A stretch of DNA of 64,000 bases from an uncultured Clostridia bacterium (GTDB lineage Bacteria > Bacillota > Clostridia > Christensenellales > UBA1242), in the NCBI GenBank assembly GCA_944372585.1, contig CALVZQ010000002.1:95425-159424 (forward strand), in the 5' to 3' direction. Each line of letters begins with the position of its first letter. Position 1 is the stretch's first letter. The translations under genes and the position numbers were made by a program. Positions 31,914-43,900 of this stretch are shown here, in pieces. The notes under the pieces are model-generated. The model did not search any database, was not told the origin of the DNA, and worked only from the letters and a program-made list of their open reading frames with translations.

Positions 31914-34900
31914 TTAAATATTGAATGTTACATTCACCAAATAGTATCCATTATTGGTTCTTACATAAAATGCTCTTGTTGTTGTTTCTTCCAAAACAAT
32001 TGTTTCAATCACAGATATGCCAGTTTCATTATGTTGATAATAGCCCAAAACTGTGACTGTTTCGCCCGTTTCACTTTGTATTGCGGTTTGAATGTCAGAG
32101 TTTAGTTCTGACAATCTGAAAGCATTGTTGATTGTTGTGTCCTTCTCCACTGAAACTTCAGCCTGATATAAGTATATGTTGAATGAAAATCTTGCGTATC
32201 TGGTTGCTCCTTGGTTGTTTGTGTAGGTCACAACATATTCTTGCAAAATCCAATCGCTGCCTATATCAGATCCATTTCTATTTTCTTCAGTTATGATTCC
32301 CTGTGATGACATGATTTCGATGTTGCCAATGCTTGTTTGATCCACACCCAGACTTTGTGAAGCATATTCTTTTATTTTGTCACTTATTGCTTCATCAGAC
32401 TTAGCAATAAGTATTGATCCATTTGTCACGTTTGAAGAAATGAATTTGTAGGTCACTTCATATTGTTCAATTGAAGAATATGAACCATCGGCATTTTTGA
32501 TTACAACAAAATATTGTGCCACCGCTGAACTGTTTTCTCCATATGTGAATGAATCTGAACTCTTTTTGACAATTTGATTAAGTTCCTGCTTATAGAACTC
32601 TACTGTTTGATCGCTTCCCAAAGATGTGACCAGATTTGAAAGTTGGAAGGTTGCCAAAGGTCTGATTGCCACCGACATATTCTTGGTTCCAGCATAGACG
32701 TAGAATGTTTTTGTCACAAGTTTGGTCTCTCCGCCACTTGTTGGTTGAGCAATATATGTGTTTGTGTAGATTCCAATTTTCCCTCCTGAATCAAATGAGG
32801 AAACCTGTTCAATGCTTCCGTTTTCTTTCAAAAGATACCAAGTGTATTCAGGATCAAAAGCACCTCCAAAATTCTCTCCTGTGCTTCCTGCATATTGTTG
32901 TTCTTCCTTGGTCGAAGTTTCGTAAACAATCACTTTCAAAGTGATGATTTTACTATTTACTGAACCAGTATTTGAATCACGTCCTAATGCAACCAATGTC
33001 AACGTGTATGACCCAGCGCTTGTGAAAGTCCACGAGTTGATGTTGTTGAAGTTGACATAAGTTGACGAGTCTCCAACTTCATATTTAACCAAATGATATG
33101 CTGTGCCAAAATTATATGGATCTGTACAAACCTCTGTGAAGTCGATCGTTTGCCCCGTTTCAATTGCAAAGGTTCCTGCATCTTCAGTTGAGCCTGATAA
33201 ATCAAGTTCTGTGAAGTTGCAAAGATTTGCTGTGTTTCCAATTGTTGAGACTGTGTAACCAGTCGGAACGACCATAATGTTGTTGACAGTATCTGTTCCA
33301 CTTGGTGAGTCCAACCAAACTCCTTCGCCTATTGATGTGTCTCTCTCTGTTCCAGAGGCAGACAAGTAGATTCTGAAAGATCCAAGTTGCACTCTTTCGC
33401 TTACTTCTTCAAATGCGCCATTGGCACCGGACACCTTCATATACACATTCACCGTTATTGTGTGGGCAACGATATCAAAATCTTCTGTTGTTGTGATCAA
33501 TCCGTTTTCGTCAATAAACGCAGAGCCCGATCCTCCACTTGCTGTGTTGATCTTGAAATAGAATTTATAAGCTTCCTGTCCGTTCAAAGGCGTTCCAGTA
33601 TCACTATCGTTGTAACCTCTCAACGAAATCGATCTTCCCCAACTCTTGAGAGGAATCACATAGTATGTGTTTGTCTCGTCTGTGTCTGTAACTTTGTAAT
33701 AGTCTGCCACCGAGAAATAGTTTCCTCCTGAAGCAGTTGCTGACTCATAAAGAGGTTTGATTGTGAATTCTTGGAAATATTGATAAACCTGTCCGTTTTC
33801 TTTGAATAAGAAGAACAATCTCTCTGATTTTGTGTTGTTTGACAGCAGTTCTCCAACACTTTCTATGTTCATCACAAGAGCACTTGACCCGGTATTATAT
33901 GCCCCGATACTTCCTGTCGCCTTTTGGTCTGTCACTGTAAGTTTTGATCCATTGTAGGAAATCTGTGGTTCCCCGCTTGTTGAAACAACATAGAGATAGA
34001 ATCTGTCACCTCTTTCAAAGTTTTTTTCTAAGCCTTCTATGTTTCCAGAAATGCCAACATATTCTGTGATTGTGTAAGTTGAAGAGTTTGATCTTGTGAT
34101 CAAGTTTGCCGTTTTGGTTGTGCCACCATCTTCTGTTAAGATGTTGTTTTCAATGCTTGTGATTTCTGCGTCATTGATTGCAAATGTTATGCTCTCGCCT
34201 GGATCCAAAACGATTTCCAACGTATCATTATAAATTTCTCTAGATCCAGATATTGAAGCCAATTTTGGAGTTTGCGTGTCATAAATCTCTTCTTCAAACA
34301 AGGTGTCAGACCCTGCCGATCTCTTAAGTGTGATATACTCACTAATGACACACTCTTCTTCGCCGCTTGAAAGTGTGATATTCATCTTGACATTTGAAAT
34401 CGACGAACTCGTTCCAAAATATATTCCGCTTATAACTGGCACTTTAAACGCTTTGTCGTCAGAAAATGAGATTCCTTGGCTTACGGCTGCAGCCGATGGC
34501 GTTACTCCAGTCACAAAGGAATAGTCTGGATTTGTGACGAGAGCTCTTTCTGTGGCGTTTTCCATATCGTCTCTTTCCAGTGTTGTTTGCGTTTCGTCAG
34601 ATGAATCAACATAAGTTCCACCAAGCCAAGTCTCTCCAAGATAGAACTCAATCTTTTTGACATGAATGTTCTGCATGCTGGAAATTGGTTGTTGAGTGAT
34701 ATACGTACTAGTCAAACTGTCAACATTGACAGCACCCCAAGAATTGCTGAAACCATATGCGCCGATTCCTGTCAAATTGATGTTTATGTTTGGTGCAGTC
34801 ACGCCTGTGCCTGTATACACTGGTTCTTGATATGTGCTTGAAATTCCATAAACTTGAGTCAAATAGTCGTCCTCATCTTCTCCATATCGAACTCTATAAT

Positions 34901-37900
34901 ATCCAATTCTTCCTGTTGCCGTGTCCGATCTCACAACACTCAAAGAAAGCACACATGTTGCACCGCTTAATGCTGCTCCCGTGAGGTTTGCCTGTACACC
35001 ATCATCTTTAAACCAATTGATGTCTTGCCAATCTCCAATGTTGTCGACATCTGCACTTGGTGTGATAATGTCAAGAATTATGCTTGATCCAGCAGAAGCA
35101 AGCACTCCATCGGTACCACTAAATCTCTTTGTGATAATGGAGCCACGAGGCAATGTATCTCCACCACTGTTGTTGTTTATTGTGGCCTGAATTTGTGCTT
35201 CAGTAATGCTATAGCCAGAACCATAAAGATTGATATGAATTTGGTTTTTCGTGTGGTCAGTAGGGTCATCTGGAATTTCATAATTGAATGAATTGAACAT
35301 GACTTTTCCGTCCGCTGTTGTTGAAGTGGAAACTGTTTGGAATCTGAGTCCAACACCGATTGTGTCTCCTTCTGTCAAGGTATATTCACTCATGGAATAA
35401 ATTGTTGGGTTGACATTGGCAGTTATTCTGAAATAGAAATATGCTTTGTATCCAAAGACGTTTTCAAGTTCGATTATGAAACTTCTTGAGCCCAAACTTA
35501 TCGTGTCTATGCCGATATGCAGTTGATTTGCTGTTGGAGTTCCAAAATCTGAATTGTATGTGTAAGTCGTTCCAACATGGTCCCAACTTCTCAAACTGCC
35601 AGTGATCAATTCACTTCTGTCGTTGTATCCTTCTCTGAGTCCATCTTCGTAGGTGTATTTGAATGTGTTTGCAGAATTTGTTGACGAGCCATACATATTT
35701 GCCAAAATTGTGGAGGCATTTGCATCTGTCAATCCAGTTGTTTCCCACAAATTGAAGTTGACTTCTGAATCACCTATGTTTGTGAGATAAATTTCGTAAG
35801 GTGAAATAGAATTGCTCATGACTGTCTGTCCGTCAACAATTTCGGTTGCTCCTGAAATGTAGTTTTGAGCATTTTCTTGTTGACTTTTGAATCTCATAGT
35901 CGAATTTGCAACAACTTTAAACAAAATGTTGTGGGATTCTGTGATGTAATCATCTCCAATTTGCACCTGATAGGTCACCATCATCATGACATAGTTTCCA
36001 TCATTGTTTGCCCCCTGTGCAAATATGTCATAGTCCACAGTCTTGCCATTGTTCAACACACCAGAGATAGTTATGTAGTTGTTTTTCAAATCGCCCGAAC
36101 TGCTTGCCTCATTGACATCAAAACCCGCTCTTGGAGAAAGTCCAGTTTTGTAAACAATCTCCGTTGACAAATCTTTGCCTGTTGTGCTTGTGAGGTTTTT
36201 GTGAATTTCTCCTGCCACTCTTGCAAGTTTTTGCTCTTCAGTCGCATCATCTCCCAAATCACTGGTTTCAGTGTCAACATGAATCGTGTCAACAAAGCCA
36301 TAAATTTGCAAAGTGAATGTTCCTGTTGTGTTGTACATGCTTGTTGCATCATACAAAAGTCCCGTTCTTGGATTTCTGATCCCGAATGATGTGTAAGAGA
36401 GCAAACTTCTCTCCACGCCTGCATTAACTTCGACAGTTGTGTAGTTTTGAGAACTGTCAGCATTTCCTGCGACATCAAATTCAATATCCAAATACAAATT
36501 GTATGTTCCTGAGGTTTCGATCGTTTCATCTCCGACCTTCAGTTCAACTCTCAAATTCACTATTTCATTATAGTCATTGTTTGTCAGTTCAAATTCATTT
36601 GCGTCAACACCTGTTGTCACTCCATCAACAGTTCTGTTCAATATAAGGGAATTGGTGTCATCAAAGAGAATTGGTGTGTCATCATAATAATATGCCACAA
36701 TTCTGTTGGTGAGTCTTGGATAGTTTGCTGCAAGATAGATTGTGCTGTCGTCAATTTTTCCTGCGTCACTTTCTGCACCACCTCTGCTGTTGTATGTCCC
36801 AACATATCCGTAGCCCAAATATCCTCTGCCCAAATCTTGGTTTATGATTTGATTTATTGTGTCCGCTGTGATTGTGAAAATTTGCACTTCACTGTTGGAG
36901 TTTACGAATCTGAGATAATATGTCGTTCCCGAAATCACATTTGTGTTGAATGCATAACTCAAAATTCTGTTTTGTTCAAACAAATGCGAACTTGACTGAC
37001 CTGCAAGGTCTTCTGCATAAACACTTTCTCTGTTGTTTACATAATTTGGTGTGTTTGTTGAGATTTTTATGTTGCTTCCAGGGACAATCTCAACACTGTA
37101 GGTTGTTGTCACACTGTTGACAGTGACATCAAAGGTCACAAGTCCATTGCTTGAAGAATTGACTATTGCAAATTGCAAATTCAGACTTTCAATCACTGAC
37201 TCCTCAACATTTGTGACAATTGTCATGTCTTCTGACGAAGCGCTGATTGTCTTTGTTGGAATACTTCCTGTTGCCTCGACTGTTGCATTGCTGATTGAAG
37301 CAACACTCACACTCCATGTTTTTTCCAATGTCTCTGACTTCAAGTCTTCGACGTTTTCAACAACAATTCTATTTTCTCTCGCCAAAGGAGCAACAGATAC
37401 AAAGAATTTTTCGAGAAGTTCTGACTTGAACACTTCATCAGCACCCTGTGTCGTTGCAATGTATTCTTTTTCTGAATATGTCTCTCCGTCTGGAATTGGA
37501 TAATTTGGACTGACTGTCACATTTGGTCTGACAGTGAATCTGTATCTCACTGTGAAGTTGAAAATTTCTTTGTTATCAAACATATATGCAACATCAAAAG
37601 TTTGTTCTTGCAAAGTGGAAGATGCAACATTGACAGGCTCTATGGTTTCCAAGTCAGAATGTTGAATTGTTCCATCTGCCCCTGTAACTACAAACATATA
37701 AGCAGATTTTGTGCCTGTCACATCATCATATAATGGCATAAGGTCTGGCATTGCATCTTGTATTGTGTCAATTGAAACATCAAAATCAACACTTCCGTAT
37801 CTGTTGGTAATGTCATCATATCTTCTAGTTTGTTCAATCACAAAAGAGGATTCAACATTCAGGTCAAAAGTGAAAGAATATTGATGTCCTTCCGAATCAG

Positions 37901-40900
37901 ATATTGTTCCGTTGAAGGTGAAAGTGATGTCTTCCAAAAGATGTGCAAATTCCACTGAGTTTTCTTGATAATTTGCCGCATCGTTGTCTATGAACACCAA
38001 ATCACCATAAGTCAATTCGACTTCATAATATTCTCCAATGTCTTCAACAACAGGACTTTCAACAATCAAATATGTTTGCATATCAGCGTCATAAACATAA
38101 TATGTTTTTTCAGGTTGCAATTCCGTGTCTTTGGTTTGGATATATCTATAAGGTTCGCTCTCGTCAAGAAGTTCCAAATCAAAATCATATATTGTCAAAG
38201 AGGCCAAAATTTCGTTGACTTCAAGTTGTGAGAAAATGGCATTGTTTCCACTTTGTATCGTATACTTTTCTCCTCCCTCAAAAGTGATTTGAGGATTGAT
38301 TTCCCATTCAAAATAACTTGTCACGGTCAAATCAACTTTAAACACAACTCTTTCTTCTGTATAGAATCCAATTTCAAACTGACGGTCTTGATCGATTGTG
38401 GTTTGTGGTTTCAAGTGCAATTCTTTGTTCTCGTCAAGATATGCATAAGTCCAATTCACATCGTTCTTGTTGACAAAATATTGTGTTCCGTCCAAATCAG
38501 TCAAAGTGACAATTTCTTCTGGATTTGCAGAATAATCAACTGCTGTTTCTTGCCATTCTCCAATCGCCAAATCTTCTTCCAGAGTCTCCTTCACTGTTCC
38601 GCCCGTTGCATCTGTGTATGTGACAGTTCCCGCTTTGATGAGAATCTTTGTCATCAATGCACTTTCCAAATTTTCTCCCGCAATATATGCCGAGAAATTG
38701 TTGACTCTGCTTTCTGTTCCATTGCTGGAGATTCTGATCTCTGGCTTGAACACAACTTCTTCACTTCCAGCATTTATCATTGCAGAATATGTGTTCTTCT
38801 GTGCCGTCAAACTTGACTCTTCGCCATTTGCTGATTGTCTGAGAGAATGAACATATTGCTCACCCTGGTTGAAATAGAATATGTATTGCATTTCACTGCC
38901 AATCATCTTCACCCCATCAACTGAAAAACTCTTTTCAATTGTGATTGTCAACGGTGAAGAATTGTCAGAAAGTTTGATGTTGAAATATCCATCATTGAAA
39001 CTGTAAGTGAAGTTTGAAACAGAAACTTCTCCAACCCTTGCATCTTTGAGAGTATAGTTTGCTTCAACTGTTGGCTTTGTTTCATTTTCTTCATAACCAA
39101 TCCATTCCGCAATGTCGCCAAAACGTTTTCCTGAAGAATATTTGCTGTTCTGCGCTGTGAATTCTTCTTCAAGATTGATTGAATAACTCTCTGTTGCCTC
39201 GTCATAACACGCAGAATCAGTGTTGATATATTCTCCCGCATCACTATATGGATATTTAACTGTTCCTTTTGTGAAATTTGGTGCAACTTTGATCCTGTAA
39301 TACCAAACATATCTAACATTTCCTGTGTATTGATACAACTCAAGTCTTAAAACAATATACGCATCAGTCTCTGCACTTTCCAAATGATTTATCTCAAGTT
39401 GTGTTGCAAGCGAATTGTCTCCTTCTGTCTTCAATGTTGCAAGTCCATCAATGTATCCTTGTGCATTTGGCAAAATTGATATATCATATGATGCATAACT
39501 ATCATTTATTTGTGTCAAAATGCCATCAAAATAGAAACCAAAGGCATCTTCAGTTGATGTCAGATCGTCGCTACTGTCATGAACAATCGTGTATGTTTTC
39601 CCAGCTTGTAATGTTTGATATACATCTTTTTGTTCTAGTGTTGCATAATCTCCGATCAAAACACTGAAATCTTGGTCAGACAAAGAATTAAACTTCATAT
39701 CTTCCACAGTGTCAGGAAGATCATTGTTGTTGTAATACACAAATTTGTCACCAATCTTGCTTACGATCGCATTCAAAGAAATGTTGACATGCATAGAATT
39801 TTCTGAAGCATCAACCAACTCTTTTTGTGCTTCAAAACTGTTTCCTGCCAAACTTACAAATCCATCAATTCCGTGTGTTGACAAAGTTCTTCCCGAATTG
39901 CTGTACAAACTTCCTGTTGCAGAACTGATTGAGAAATTGTTTTGTGAAATGTATGTTGAACTTGGTATCAGCAACAAATATATGTTTTGATTATATATCA
40001 CAATATCAACATCTTCTGTGTCGTTGTTGCCTGTGTCTCTTTTCAAAATGTTTGAAGCCAATCTTTCGTTGTCATCTTCTCCATATCCTATATCAAAAGA
40101 TATTGTCAAATCTCCCGATCTTTCGCACAAAACAATCTGCCTTTCTGTTCCGTTTTCAATAATTTTGACTGCGTCCAAAATTTGAGTTGTCGAAGAGCCC
40201 ACTGAAGAAACAGAAATTTGATATCGTTGTTCCACCCTCTGTCCAAGATTGATAGACAACTCAGAACCGTCAACGAAGTAGAAATTATAACTATTTGTTC
40301 CTCCCGTCACTTGCTCAATATTCAAGTATTTCTCTGCAGAAATATTGTTGTACGCAAAAGCAGTTGCTCCTGTATTTAAATCTGAAACAATTTCTTCTGC
40401 TCCGTCAAATCCTCCAGCTTCAATGTATGATGTCAATTTGTAAAGTTTATAGCTGGTGGAAAGTTGTTGAGAACTTATTGTTTCAAGGTTGATGTATGGA
40501 TTGCCTGAAAGATCCGAAACTGTCTGTCTGACAACGATATTTGGGTTGACATACAAAGTCATTGTCACACTGCTGGCATAGAATGAATTTGTTCCGAAAT
40601 AAATCGTGAATCTGACTTCTCTAAATTGGTAGATGTCGTCAATTGTCAAAAGAATTCGAACAATTTCCCCGTTTTCTTGAACAGGGGTCAAGTAACAGAA
40701 ATCTTGTGTCGAATAGAAAACTCCATTTATGTTTGAATTTAAATCCAACGCACCCAATGAGTTTACCCAAGAATAGTTTTCTCCAAGATGAGAAGAAATT
40801 GTGAAATACTCTGCAAGATCATATGTCTCACCTGCAAACACACTGATTGCATTTCCGTTTGTCACAAGATAATCTGAATTTTCTTCATAATATGAGTTTA

Positions 40901-43900
40901 GACTTTGGTTTATTGTGATATCTGACTTCAAAATCAAAACCAATGTTATGTCAAAAAGTGATTCATTTTCGTCTCTGACCGAAAAGACAATTTGTGTGTC
41001 TTCTTTGAATGGATTGACGATGTTTAGAACGGAAATGTTTGTGTCTCTATAATTTTCAATATTGTCTGTTTCTCCATCTTCCAAAGTTTCGGTGTTGTTG
41101 AATTTGATCATCTTCATGATGTCAATTTTGTTTGAAGAACTCAAACTGGAGATAAATCCATCATCTAATTTGTACACAAGATTGTTTGCCATTGTCAATT
41201 CTTCATCAGCACCCGAAGTGTAAACCCTAAGCAATGTGTTCATATCAATGGTCTGATTGCTTGTCACATATTTGCTGACAGTTGCTTGACTCAAACTTGT
41301 GCTTGACTTATATACATCATCAGCAATTGGTCCAACTATGTCAGTAGGGTCATATTCAAGCAATTTGACACCTTCACTTTGCACTCTAAATGTCAAAGTT
41401 TGTGTCTGCAACAAATCTTGAGTCACATTTCCAGTCTCGTCAAAGGCATAGACAAAGTTACCTTCATTGTCAACCACATATGCGGTCAAATTTGTAGTTC
41501 TTTCTACGCCTTGCGTCGAGATAAAGTTTTGGATTTTTGATAAAGAACTGTCAAAACTTAAAATATAATCCCCCTGCTCTGGTGTTTCCACAAGACGCAT
41601 GTTGTATATTCCAGAATTTGGATCAATTGTGTTTCCAAATTGATCGGTATAAGTGATTGCCAAAAGTTCATTCAGTTCAGCAATGACTGTGTCAGTTGTT
41701 CCGTTGATTGGCCTATTTCCCCAAGTGATACTGATTCCGCTGGTTGCAGAAATGTTCACCACGACATCATCAAGAACTCCATCACCATCGTTGTCCAAAT
41801 CAAATTGATTTTCATATTCAGCCGTTATTGAGACTGGTTGTTGATAATAGATATAGAAATAATTTTTGTCCGAATCTTGAATTGTGATGTCTTTTGAATA
41901 TGTCTCTCTTCCGTTGTCATATTGAAGTTGCAGCCTTATGTATGTTCCTCTGTCAACAGAACTTCTATTTGCAGAAAAATACGCTTCTTCAATTGCCAAA
42001 GTTCCTTCAAAAGTGATTTCGTTTCCTGCAACACCTTCTTCAACCAATCCTTGCAAAGTAACATAATCGTTTGCAGATTGACCATTGAGATCAAGACAAA
42101 CTATGTTGAGATTTCCAGAGTTGAATGCTGTTATAACTTTTTGTGAGTCTGTTTCAGGATCTTCACTGTTTGTCAAAACAAGTTCAAATGTTATCATTGT
42201 CTTTTGAGATCCTGTTTCGTTTCTATTTATCGCTGGAATATAGTAGTCATTATTATATTCAACATTTGGAAGAATCTCGGTGGCAAAAGAGATTGTTGGT
42301 TCCAAATTTGTGATGGACAATGTGCTTTCAACCATAATATCTTTGACTCTGCTGGTTTTAACAATCATATATTTTCCATCTTCTGCCAAATATGGATTGT
42401 TGTTCGCATCTGTTTTTATAGTTGCGGCAATAACCTTAACCTTTCCTGAAAAACTCTTTACTGCAGTCAACACAGAGCCATCTATTTCATAAAGAGTGTA
42501 TCCATTGTTTGGCGTCTGTGTTCCCGCAATGGCCAGTGTTTGTCCCTTATAATCTTCCGTATAGACCATACCACTTCCACAAAGAAAAGCCTCTTGCATG
42601 TTCAAATTTTCTGCATAACCAACTTCATTTGTGTCAATCAAAAGAAAATATTTTACCGTCTTGTAGACATTCTCTTGATTGACAGGATTCAGTTCTTTTG
42701 AAAGATCAATATTGCTTGAAATTGAATTTCCTTCTTCGTCAAAATTGATAGTCATGAAAATCGTGTCATTTGTTTGCCAACTTGGTTCTTCTTCATAATC
42801 ATGGTCTTCCACGGTCAAGGTCATAGTTTTCTCAATATTTGTATCTCCAGAGAAAGCAAAAAAGCTTTCCCAATTTCCATCTTCGTTTTCAAAGAAAAAA
42901 TTGACAGCAAAATTGTATTCCTCCTCCGTAGATGATGCAAATTGCCAATAATAATCTACATAATCTCTTGGCGAATTGTTTGGCAAAATGTAATATTCAG
43001 TTCCTGCAGGAGCAGATGCATAATCAAAACTCTGATCAAAATCCTTTTGTGTTATGATTGTTCCATTGTCTGTTGTGACAACTTCCATCACTCTTCCGCC
43101 CAACAATGACAAACCAGTTGCATTTTTTGGAAACTTGATGCCAACATTCCCAAACAAAGAGTTTAATGACGCTCCACTGCTGTCCTTAATCGACAAATTC
43201 AAACTCCCATCGCCATTTGCTGATGCTGCTGTCAATGTGAAATATTGGTCAAGATAAGTGGAAAAAGACAACGAAGTTTCACTGCTGCCAATTTCCACAC
43301 TGTCAACATCAATGTCGAGAACTTTAATGTTTATAGTTTTCATTATTCTCGCTTCTGGGTGGCTGTCGAGATATCTCGTGACATTTGATGTCAACAACTC
43401 TCTGTCTGTTATTGACGAATACATGTCCATGACTTGTTTTTGATAATAAGAGTTAGAGAATGTGTAAACTGAGATTGTGTCCATATTGTTTCCACTTCTC
43501 AAATCTGCAACAAATCTCTCTTCTTCCCAATCGTATGAAATGTATGAAGATGTGAAAGCATAAAAAATTTCTTTTTCTCTTGTTTCGTCAGAAAAAAGAT
43601 ATTTGCTTTGAGAAGGATGAAAAATCGTATCCAAAGTAAATGTCGTTCCAACAACCACTTCTTGCGTTTCACCTGTTTGAGAACTCCCTGAAACTTGCAC
43701 ATCAATTCCATTTGTTGGGTGAACAGGAACATCAACACTGATCTTCACTGTTTCAGGAAGAATCAAAACATTGGAAGATGTCGCCGTCAAAACCGAATTT
43801 CCTCCAATTATCCAATCTTCCAAAATTTGTGTTGATGAGTTATATTCTCTGTTTAATTCAACAGTAAACGCTCTATTGAGAGTGACCACTTGTGGCACAG